Below are positions 32,200 through 39,541 of a DNA stretch of 64,000 nt, one piece after another. Location of the stretch: the NCBI GenBank assembly GCA_027489955.1, contig JAIXYZ010000013.1:558001-622000 (forward strand), given 5' to 3'. The notes beneath the pieces are model-generated. The model made no database searches. It saw nothing but the letters and a program-made list of their open reading frames with translations, and was not told the DNA's origin. Each line of letters opens with the position of its first letter. Position 1 is the first letter of the stretch. Source of the DNA: Hyphomicrobiales bacterium (GTDB lineage: Bacteria > Pseudomonadota > Alphaproteobacteria > Rhizobiales > Beijerinckiaceae). The position numbers were made by a program, and so were the translations under genes.

Positions 32200-33074
32200 G
32201 CCTCAAGCGGCGCATCGCGGAACCGCGCGTCCTGGTCGCCCCCGGCGTCCACGACGCGCTGACCGCCTCCATCGCCACCGAGGCGGGCTTCGAGGCCCTG
32301 TACCTCTCGGGGGCCGCCATTGCCTACACGCGGCTGGGCAGGCCCGATATCGGCCTGGTTTCCATGGCCGAGGTGGCCGAGACCATCACGCTCGTGCGCG
32401 ACCGCATCCCGACGCCGCTCGTGGTCGACGCCGATACCGGCTACGGCAACGCGCTCAGCGTACAGCGGACGGTGCGGCTATTCGAGCGGGCCGGCGCGAC
32501 CGCGATCCAGCTCGAGGACCAGACCTTTCCCAAGCGCTGCGGCCACCTCCAGGACAAGGCGGTGATCCCGTTGCGGGAAATGACCGGGAAGATCCGCGCG
32601 GCCGTGGACGCGCGGGCCAGCGAGGAGACCCTGATCGTCGCCCGCACCGACGCCATCGCGGTCGAGGGGTTCGAGGCCGCGATCCAGCGGGCCCATGCCT
32701 ATGCCGAGGCGGGCGCCGATGTCCTCTTCGTCGAAGCGCCGCGCAGCAGGGAGCAGCTCTCGCTCGTCGCCGGGGCGCTGAAGGACGTGCGCCCGCTCGT
32801 CGCGAACATGGTGGAAGGGGGCGACACGCCCCTGGCCTCCGCCGACGATCTCGGCGCGCTCGGCTTCCGCCTCGTGATCTTCCCCGGCGGCATCGTGCGG
32901 GCGCTCGCCCGCACCGCGCAGGACTATTACCGCTCGTTGCGCCAGCACGGCACCAACGACCCCTTCCGCAACCAGATGTTCGACTTCGGCGCGCTCAATG
33001 CCCTGATCGGCACGCCCGACATGCTCGAACTCGGCCGCTCCTACGAGCGGGACGACCGCGAGAGCGCCGCATGA
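32196..33074 (+). CDS. Isocitrate lyase/PEP mutase family protein (PrpB-like C-C lyase)
   Basis: Enzyme of 292 residues with the lyase signatures: metal-binding DADTGYG (78-84) and the catalytic loop KRCGH (113-117, C115), which marks true C-C lyases such as methylisocitrate lyase, 2,3-dimethylmalate lyase and oxaloacetate hydrolase rather than PEP mutase. It would split a 2-substituted malate-type acid to pyruvate or glyoxylate plus a second acid. The ATG overlaps the upstream stop. The exact substrate is unknown. Confidence 0.9.
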   Translation: MSLKRRIAEPRVLVAPGVHDALTASIATEAGFEALYLSGAAIAYTRLGRPDIGLVSMAEVAETITLVRDRIPTPLVVDADTGYGNALSVQRTVRLFERAGATAIQLEDQTFPKRCGHLQDKAVIPLREMTGKIRAAVDARASEETLIVARTDAIAVEGFEAAIQRAHAYAEAGADVLFVEAPRSREQLSLVAGALKDVRPLVANMVEGGDTPLASADDLGALGFRLVIFPGGIVRALARTAQDYYRSLRQHGTNDPFRNQMFDFGALNALIGTPDMLELGRSYERDDRESAA

Positions 33075-34813
33075 CCAGCCTCGACCCCGTCACCCTCGCC
33101 GTGCTCAAGGGCCGGCTGGAGCAGATCGCCGACGAGATGGACGCGACGCTCTACCGCTCGGCGTTCAACCCGATCATCGCCGAGGCGCGCGACGCCTGCC
33201 ACGGGCTCTATCACCCGCAGACCGGCGCGACCCTCGTCCAGGGCACGACGGGCCTGCCGATCTTCGTGGGCGCCATGGCCTTCGCCGTGAAGGCGGTCAT
33301 CGACAAGGTCGCCCGCGACGGCGGGCTGGAGCCGGGCGACACCTTTCTCTTCAACGACCCCTATGACGGCGGCACGCATCTGAATGATTTCCGGCTCGTG
33401 CGGCCGATCTTCCGGGACGGCAGTCTGTTCTGCTGGCTCGCCTCCGTGGGCCACTGGCTCGACATCGGCGGCAACGTGCCGGGCGGCTTCAACGCTCGCG
33501 CTACCGAGAGCTTCCAGGAGGGCGTGCGCTTCCCGCCGGTGAAGCTCTTCCGCAAGGGCCGGATGGACCAGGACATCGTCGACATCCTAGCCGCCAATTC
33601 CCGCGTGCCGGTGTCCAATTTCGGCGACATGAACGGCCAGCTCAACGCGCTGGATCTCGGCGAACGGCGGCTCGCGCAGCTACTCGACGAGTATGGCGAC
33701 GAGACGGTGCGGACCGCTTTCGATGCCTTCTCCGACCGGGCCGAGGCGATGATGCGCGCGGCCATCCGGGCGCTGCCTGACGGCACCTATTCCTTCGAGG
33801 ATTTCCTCGACAATGACGGGATCACGGCCGAGCCGCTGACGATCGCGCTCGACCTCACCGTGTCCGGCGACACGATGGTGCTGGACTTCTCCCGTTCCTC
33901 GAAGCCCTGCGCCGGACCGCTCAACATCGCCTATTCCACGGCCGCCGCGTGCTGCTACGTGGCGCTCAAGCACGTCTTCACGGAGGTGCCCGCCAATGCG
34001 GGTTGCCTGCGGCCGATCACCTTCGTCATCCCCGACACGACGCTCCTCGGCGTGAAGCCGCCCAAGCCGGTCGGGGGCTATACCGAGACCATCCTGCGGG
34101 TCATCGGCGTCGTCTTCGGCGCGCTCGCCAAGGCCGATCCGGCCCGCGCCACCGCCGCGCCGTTCGGCACCATCAACGCGCTCTCGCTGGCGGGCCACCG
34201 GACCGACGGATCGCGCTGGGTCATGTTCTCGTTCTTCGGCGGGGGGCTTGGCGGCAATCCGGAGACGGACGGGCTCAACCACGCCAACAATCCGATCTCC
34301 ATGGCCACGATCCCGCCCGCCGAGATTCTCGAGGCGGCCTATCCGGTCATGTTCACCCAATGGGCGCTGAGGCCCGATTCCGCCGGCGCCGGCGCCCATC
34401 GTGGCGGGTTCGGCGCCGTCTACGAGATCGAGGCGCTCGCGGCGGCCGACGTGTTCCTCCTGGGCGAGCGCGGCGTGTTCCCCCCGTTTGGCGTCTCCGG
34501 CGGACAGCCCGCGGCGCTGAACCGCTTCACCTGGCAGACCGCCGACGGGGAGGCGTCCCCGCCGCTGGCGTCAAAGGTCACGGACGTTCGGATCGCGCCG
34601 GGTCAGCGCGTCCGGCTGGAGACCCCGGGCGGCGGTGGATACGGCGACCCGGCCACCCGCGAGGCCGCCCGCGTCGCCCGTGACGTGCGCCAGGGCCTGG
34701 TCAGCGAAAAGGCCGCGCGCGAGACCTATCGCGTCGCCGTCGACGCCACCGGCCGCGTGGACGAGCCCGCCACCCGCGCCCTGCGCGCCGCGACCCGCGG
34801 AGAAGCCGCATGA
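33071..34813 (+). CDS. Hydantoinase B/oxoprolinase family protein
   Basis: Subunit of 580 residues of the HyuB family, partner of HyuA in ATP-dependent opening of lactam or imide rings or in ketone carboxylation. The family block NDPYDGGTHLNDF is present. The normally conserved GHHADIGG is GHWLDIGG here, so one histidine is replaced by tryptophan while H and D remain. The ATG overlaps the lyase stop and its own stop overlaps hyuA. Unlike many hyuA-hyuB operons, B precedes A here. Confidence 0.92.
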   Translation: MTSLDPVTLAVLKGRLEQIADEMDATLYRSAFNPIIAEARDACHGLYHPQTGATLVQGTTGLPIFVGAMAFAVKAVIDKVARDGGLEPGDTFLFNDPYDGGTHLNDFRLVRPIFRDGSLFCWLASVGHWLDIGGNVPGGFNARATESFQEGVRFPPVKLFRKGRMDQDIVDILAANSRVPVSNFGDMNGQLNALDLGERRLAQLLDEYGDETVRTAFDAFSDRAEAMMRAAIRALPDGTYSFEDFLDNDGITAEPLTIALDLTVSGDTMVLDFSRSSKPCAGPLNIAYSTAAACCYVALKHVFTEVPANAGCLRPITFVIPDTTLLGVKPPKPVGGYTETILRVIGVVFGALAKADPARATAAPFGTINALSLAGHRTDGSRWVMFSFFGGGLGGNPETDGLNHANNPISMATIPPAEILEAAYPVMFTQWALRPDSAGAGAHRGGFGAVYEIEALAAADVFLLGERGVFPPFGVSGGQPAALNRFTWQTADGEASPPLASKVTDVRIAPGQRVRLETPGGGGYGDPATREAARVARDVRQGLVSEKAARETYRVAVDATGRVDEPATRALRAATRGEAA

Positions 34814-36882
34814 ACGCCCCCGTCAAGCCGGTCCAGGCTCCCGTCGTCGGCGTCGATGTCGGCGGCACCTTCACCGACCTCTTCTATCTCGACGCAGCCG
34901 GCGGGCATTTCCGCACCGCGAAGGTCCCGTCCAACCGCGGCGACGAGGCGGTGGGCTTCCTCGACGGGCTGAAGACCTTCGGCCCCGTCGCCGGGCTCGG
35001 CTCCATCGTCCACGGCACCACGGTCGGCACCAATGCGCTCCTGGAGCGCAAGGGCGCGCGCACGGCGCTGATCACCACCCGCGGCTTCCGGGACGTGCTG
35101 GAGATGCGCCGGCGCGACCGGCGGCATACCTGGGGATTGTGGGGCGATTTCGTCCCCGTGATCGACCGGGACCTGCGCTTCGAGGTCGACGAGCGCGTCC
35201 TGGCCGACGGGACGCTGCGGACGGCGCTGGAGCCCGGCCAGGTCGCCGCCGCGGCGCGCGCAGCGCTCGCCGCCGGCGCCGAGGCGCTCGCCATCGTCTT
35301 CATCAACGCCTACGCCAATCCCGCCAACGAGCAGGCGGCCATGGAGGCGGCGAGGGCGGTCTGGCCCAACGACGACATCGCCTGCTCGACGCAGATCCTG
35401 CCGGAGATCCGCGAGTTCGAGCGCACGTCCACCACCGCGCTCAACGCCTATCTCCAGCCCGTGGTCGGCGGCTACCTGAAGAAGCTCGACGACGCCCTCC
35501 AGGGGGAAGGGTTCACCGGCCGCTTCCACATCGTCCAGTCCAATGGCGGCGTCATGTCCACGGCCACCGCGCGCCGCCTGCCGGTCCGCACGGCCCTGTC
35601 GGGCCCGGCCGCGGGCGTTATCGCGGCAGCGGCCATCGCCCGTGCGGCAGGCTATCCCAACGTCATTACCGGCGATCTGGGCGGCACGTCGTTCGACGTC
35701 TCCCTCGTCGTGGACGGCAGGACCTCGCTCGCGGCGCAGACCACGATCGATTTCGGCCTCGTGATCCGCACGCCGATGATCGAAATCTCCACCATCGGCG
35801 CGGGCGGCGGCTCCATCGCCCATGTGGACGCGGGAGGCCTGCTCCAGGTCGGGCCGGAAAGCGCGGGATCGCGCCCCGGCCCGGTGGCCTACGGCCAGGG
35901 CAATACGCGCCCCACGCTCACCGACGCCAACATCGTGCTCGGCCGCATCAACGCCGAGCGCCCCATCGGCGGCAAGCTCGCCCGCCTCGACGTCGAGGCG
36001 GCCAGGGCCGCCATCGAGGAGCACGTCGCGCGGCCGCTCGGCCTCGGCGTGATGGAAGCGGCGGAGGCGATCGTCCGCATCGCCGACGGCAAGATGGCCG
36101 GCGCCATCCGCCTCGTGTCCATCGAGCGGGGCCACGACCCGTCCGGTTTCGCCGCCGTCCCGTTCGGCGGGGGAGGGGCGCTCCATGCCGGCGCGCTCAT
36201 CAAGGATGTGGGGCTCAAATGCGCGCTGGTCCCGCGCTATCCGGGCGTGACCTCCGCGCTCGGCTGCGTCATCGCCGACATCCGCCACGACCAGGTGCAG
36301 ACGGTCAACCTGACGCTCGACGCCCTCGACGAGGCCGCGCTCGACCGGCGCATGGTGGCCGAGGCGGCCCATGCCCGGTCCGTTGTGGAGGGCGCGGGCC
36401 TTGCCGTCGACCGGATCGACATCCTGTTCGAGCTCGACATGCACTATGTCGGGCAGACCCACACGGTCGCCGTGCCGCTGCCGGTGGAGATCCGGGACGG
36501 CACGACGGGCATCGACCGCGCCACGGTCTCGACGGCCTTCGACAAGGCCTATCGCGAGCAGTTCAGCCGGCTGCTGCCGGGCGTGCCGGCGCGCATCGTC
36601 AACCTGCGGACCGCAGCGATCGGCCGCCGTCCGGCCTTCGATCTCAAGGCCCTCGCGCCGCGGGGCGCGGGCTCCCTCGAGGCGGCGCGCACCGGCAGCC
36701 GCCCGGTATGGTTCGCCGGCGGCTGGCACGACACCGCGATCTATGCCCGCCTCGACCTGCCCGTGGGAGCGGTCGTCCACGGTCCCGCCATCCTGGAACA
36801 GCCGGACGCGACGACCCTTGTCGATCCGGATCTCAAGGCCAGCGTCGATCCGCTCGGCAACGTCATCGTGGAGCGGGCATGA
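34810..36882 (+). CDS. Hydantoinase A/oxoprolinase family protein
   Basis: ATPase-type subunit of 690 residues. An N-terminal nucleotide-binding motif GVDVGGTFTD (14-23) and the second phosphate loop GDLGGTSFDVSLV, plus IHGTTVGTNALLERKG-like and FGGGGALHAGALIKDVG segments, are typical of HyuA. The enzyme uses ATP to activate an amide or ketone carbonyl. Together with HyuB it could be an N-methylhydantoinase, oxoprolinase, caprolactamase or acetone-carboxylase relative. The substrate is likely what the Liv importer brings in or an intermediate from it. Confidence 0.93.
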   Translation: MNAPVKPVQAPVVGVDVGGTFTDLFYLDAAGGHFRTAKVPSNRGDEAVGFLDGLKTFGPVAGLGSIVHGTTVGTNALLERKGARTALITTRGFRDVLEMRRRDRRHTWGLWGDFVPVIDRDLRFEVDERVLADGTLRTALEPGQVAAAARAALAAGAEALAIVFINAYANPANEQAAMEAARAVWPNDDIACSTQILPEIREFERTSTTALNAYLQPVVGGYLKKLDDALQGEGFTGRFHIVQSNGGVMSTATARRLPVRTALSGPAAGVIAAAAIARAAGYPNVITGDLGGTSFDVSLVVDGRTSLAAQTTIDFGLVIRTPMIEISTIGAGGGSIAHVDAGGLLQVGPESAGSRPGPVAYGQGNTRPTLTDANIVLGRINAERPIGGKLARLDVEAARAAIEEHVARPLGLGVMEAAEAIVRIADGKMAGAIRLVSIERGHDPSGFAAVPFGGGGALHAGALIKDVGLKCALVPRYPGVTSALGCVIADIRHDQVQTVNLTLDALDEAALDRRMVAEAAHARSVVEGAGLAVDRIDILFELDMHYVGQTHTVAVPLPVEIRDGTTGIDRATVSTAFDKAYREQFSRLLPGVPARIVNLRTAAIGRRPAFDLKALAPRGAGSLEAARTGSRPVWFAGGWHDTAIYARLDLPVGAVVHGPAILEQPDATTLVDPDLKASVDPLGNVIVERA

Positions 36883-37490
36883 GCGCGTCGGTCGTTCCCC
36901 GGGAGCGCACCGCGCTCCTCATCGTCGATCTCCAGAACGACTTCGTCGATCCTAAGGGCGCCTATGGCCGGGCCGGGCAGACGAGCCCGGACATCGCGGC
37001 CCTGCCGGAGCGCGTCGCGCCGTTGGCCGATGCCTTGCGCAAGGCGGGCGGATGGGTCGTGTCCACCCAGTTCACGCTCGTCCCGGCCAAGGGCGGCGAG
37101 CCGCTGATCTCGCCGCACCTCAAGGACTTGCGGCCGTTTCTTCGCAAGGGTGACTTCCTGCCCGGCGCCTGGGGCCACGCTCTCGTCGACGTGCTTCAGC
37201 CCGCCGACCTGACGGTGGAGAAGATCGCCTATTCGGCCTTCTACATGACGCGGATGGAATGGGTCCTGCGCAAGTGCGGGATCGAGAAGCTGTATGTCTG
37301 CGGCATCGTCACCAACGGCGGCGTCGCGTCCACCGTCCGCGACGCCCATGTCCGGGATTTCGACGTCACCGTCCTGTCTGACGGATGCGCCGCCTTCAGC
37401 AAGGCGGTCCACGACACCGCCATCGACGCCCTGCGTCCCGTCTGCAAGGTCCGCACCGTCGCCGAGGCCATCGCCGAGGTGTCCGCATGA
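36879..37490 (+). CDS. Isochorismatase-like hydrolase lacking the catalytic cysteine
   Basis: Protein of 203 residues with the isochorismatase fold. Two of the three residues of the cysteine-hydrolase triad are seen: D17 (VDLQNDF) and K115 (VEK). The cysteine position is glycine: TNGGV (145-149) instead of TDxCV, G148 encoded at 37320-37322. True isochorismatases such as EntB and PhzD also have glycine there, whereas nicotinamidase and N-carbamoylsarcosine amidase need the cysteine. So an amidase role is doubtful, and a vinyl-ether or other non-covalent hydrolysis is possible. The ATG overlaps the hyuA stop. Confidence 0.9.
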   Translation: MSASVVPRERTALLIVDLQNDFVDPKGAYGRAGQTSPDIAALPERVAPLADALRKAGGWVVSTQFTLVPAKGGEPLISPHLKDLRPFLRKGDFLPGAWGHALVDVLQPADLTVEKIAYSAFYMTRMEWVLRKCGIEKLYVCGIVTNGGVASTVRDAHVRDFDVTVLSDGCAAFSKAVHDTAIDALRPVCKVRTVAEAIAEVSA

Positions 37491-38872
37491 GCGTGATGGA
37501 TGCGGCGGGCGTCGTCTTCGACGTCTCCTTTCCCGTCGTCGTGGTCGGCGGCGGCGCGGCAGGCCTCATTGCCGCCCTGGCAGCCCGCGAGGCGCAGGCC
37601 GAGGTCCTGGTTCTGGAGCGGGACGCGGTGCCGAGCGGCTCGACCGCCCTTTCGGCCGGCCTGATCCCCGCCGGCGGCACGCGCTGGCAGCGCGAGGCGG
37701 GCATTTCCGACAGCCCGGCCCTTGCGGCGTCCGACATCCAGGACAAGGCCGAGGATCAGGCCGATCCGGCTCTCGTCAGGCTCGTCACCGAAGCGGTCGG
37801 CCCGGCTTTGGAATGGCTCGCCGACCGCCACGGCCTGCCGTTCTCGGTCATCGACAATTTCCGCTATCCCGGCCACTCCGCCTACCGGATGCATGGCCTG
37901 CCCAGCCGCTCCGGCGCCGAACTGATGGACGCGCTGCGCGAGGCGGCGAGCGCTGCCGGAGCCGAGATCCTGTGCGAGGCGCGGGTCGTGGCCCTGTTCC
38001 GCGACGGCGACCGGGTTGCAGGCGTCGAGATCGAGCGGCCGGACGGCTCGCGCGAGCGCATCGGCTGCGGCGCGCTCGTCCTGGCCTGCAACGGCTATGG
38101 CGGCAATCCAGCCCTGGTGCGGGCCCATATCCCCGAACTGGCGGACGCCCTCTATTTCGGCCATCCCGGCAACCAGGGCGACGCCATCCTGTGGGGCGAG
38201 GCGCTGGGCGCGGCCACCCGCCATCTCTCCGGCCATCAGGGCCACGGCTCCGTCGCCCATCCCCACGGCATCCTCATCACGTGGGCGACGATCACCGAGG
38301 GCGGGTTCCAGGTGAATGCCGAGGGCCGGCGTTTCTCCGACGAGAGCCACGGCTACTCGGAGCAGGCCGCGAACGTGCTGCGCCAGCCGGGCGGGCTCGC
38401 CTGGACGATCTTCGACGGCCGGATCGCAAAGATTGCCCGCCAGTTCGAGGATTTCCGCCAGGCGGAGGCCCAGGGCGCGGTGATCGTCGCCGATGATGCC
38501 AGGAGTCTGGCGCGGCGGCTCGGCCTCCCCGAAGCGGATTTCGCCGCAACGGTGGAGGAGGTGTCCGCCCTCAAGCGCGACGGCCGGACGGACTGCTTCG
38601 GGCGCCATTTCGCCGGGACGTCCCAGCTGGAAGGCCCGCTTCACGCGGTGAAGGTGACCGGGGCGCTCTTCCACACCCAGGGCGGCCTCATGGTCGACGG
38701 CGATGCCCGCGTGACGCGGCCGGACGGCTCGGCGCTGCCGAACCTGTTCGCGGCCGGCGGCGCGGCCTGCGGAGTCTCCGGGCCGCATCCGTCGGGCTAT
38801 CTCTCCGGCAACGGCCTGCTCACGGCAGTCGCGCTGGGCCGCATTGCCGGGCGGTCGGCGGCCTCACTCTGA
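37487..38872 (+). CDS. FAD-dependent dehydrogenase/reductase (fumarate reductase/tricarballylate dehydrogenase family)
   Basis: Flavoprotein of 461 residues. The dinucleotide motif GGGAAG is at 21-26 and is followed by GSTALSAG (51-58), then a capping domain and the C-terminal FAD loop LPNLFAAGGAACGVSGPHPSGYLSGNGLL, described here by its span of about 415-443. The family includes fumarate reductase, 3-ketosteroid dehydrogenase and tricarballylate dehydrogenase TcuA; it inserts or removes double bonds next to carbonyls. It is the last gene of the catabolic operon. Confidence 0.9.
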   Translation: MSVMDAAGVVFDVSFPVVVVGGGAAGLIAALAAREAQAEVLVLERDAVPSGSTALSAGLIPAGGTRWQREAGISDSPALAASDIQDKAEDQADPALVRLVTEAVGPALEWLADRHGLPFSVIDNFRYPGHSAYRMHGLPSRSGAELMDALREAASAAGAEILCEARVVALFRDGDRVAGVEIERPDGSRERIGCGALVLACNGYGGNPALVRAHIPELADALYFGHPGNQGDAILWGEALGAATRHLSGHQGHGSVAHPHGILITWATITEGGFQVNAEGRRFSDESHGYSEQAANVLRQPGGLAWTIFDGRIAKIARQFEDFRQAEAQGAVIVADDARSLARRLGLPEADFAATVEEVSALKRDGRTDCFGRHFAGTSQLEGPLHAVKVTGALFHTQGGLMVDGDARVTRPDGSALPNLFAAGGAACGVSGPHPSGYLSGNGLLTAVALGRIAGRSAASL

Positions 38873-39028
38873 CGAGGCGTGGACGAGCCTGCCGTGCCGT
38901 GCTACGGCGGCCGGCATGATCAGGGCCCTGCGACGACGCTGACAGGAACGACCCGCCGCGCGGAGACCGATCCCGCGCGGATCTCGATCCTGTCCGCCCT
39001 CGACCAGCCAGAGGCGTCGCGCCTGCCT

Positions 39029-39541
39029 ATGACCGAACTGTCCCTCGTCATCCGCCACGAGTACCCCGCCGACCGCGCCGCGGTGGAGCGCCTCCACGAA
39101 CGCGCCTTCGGGCCGGGCCGCTTCGCGCGCACGGCTTTCCGCCTTCGCGAGGGCCACGGGCACGACGCCGCGCTGTCCTTCACGGCCTTGGTGGGGACGC
39201 TGATCGTCGGCTCGGTGTGGCAGACGCCGGTCTGGGCCGGCACCGTGCCCGGCCTGATGCTCGGACCGCTCACGGTCGATCCCGCCTTCGAGGGCAGGGG
39301 CATAGGCGGCGGGCTCATGCGCCGCGCCATCGAGGCGGCCGGGGAGGCCGGTCACCGGCTGATCCTGCTCGTGGGCGACGCGCCCTATTACGCGCGCTTC
39401 GGCTTCCGGCCCGTGCCGCGCGGCCAGCTGGTCCTGCCGGGGCCGGTCAATCCCGAGCGATTTCTCGCCCTGTCGCTGTCGGAGGATGCGCTTGGCGAGG
39501 CCAGGGGCACCGTTCGTCCGCGCCGCCCCGACGGCGCCTAG
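39029..39541 (+). CDS. GNAT family N-acetyltransferase (YhbS-like)
   Basis: Acetyltransferase of 170 residues. The acetyl-CoA loop EGRGIGGGLMRRAI and the YYARFGFRPV segment typical of YhbS-type GNAT proteins are present. The start at 39029 (MTELSLVIRHEYPADR) fits the family; a GTG at 38879 would add 50 non-conserved residues. The 156-base gap before it shows no clear signal. Its stop overlaps the convergent membrane-protein stop by four bases. Confidence 0.88.
   Translation: MTELSLVIRHEYPADRAAVERLHERAFGPGRFARTAFRLREGHGHDAALSFTALVGTLIVGSVWQTPVWAGTVPGLMLGPLTVDPAFEGRGIGGGLMRRAIEAAGEAGHRLILLVGDAPYYARFGFRPVPRGQLVLPGPVNPERFLALSLSEDALGEARGTVRPRRPDGA

Noticed and set aside
34726-36780. Minus-strand open frame of 684 codons across hyuA
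   Set aside because: Antisense shadow of hyuA; no start signal and no domain.
33071-37490. Classical creatinine / N-methylhydantoin pathway
   Set aside because: The amidase candidate lacks the catalytic cysteine, and no creatininase, cytosine-deaminase-like or sarcosine oxidase gene is near.
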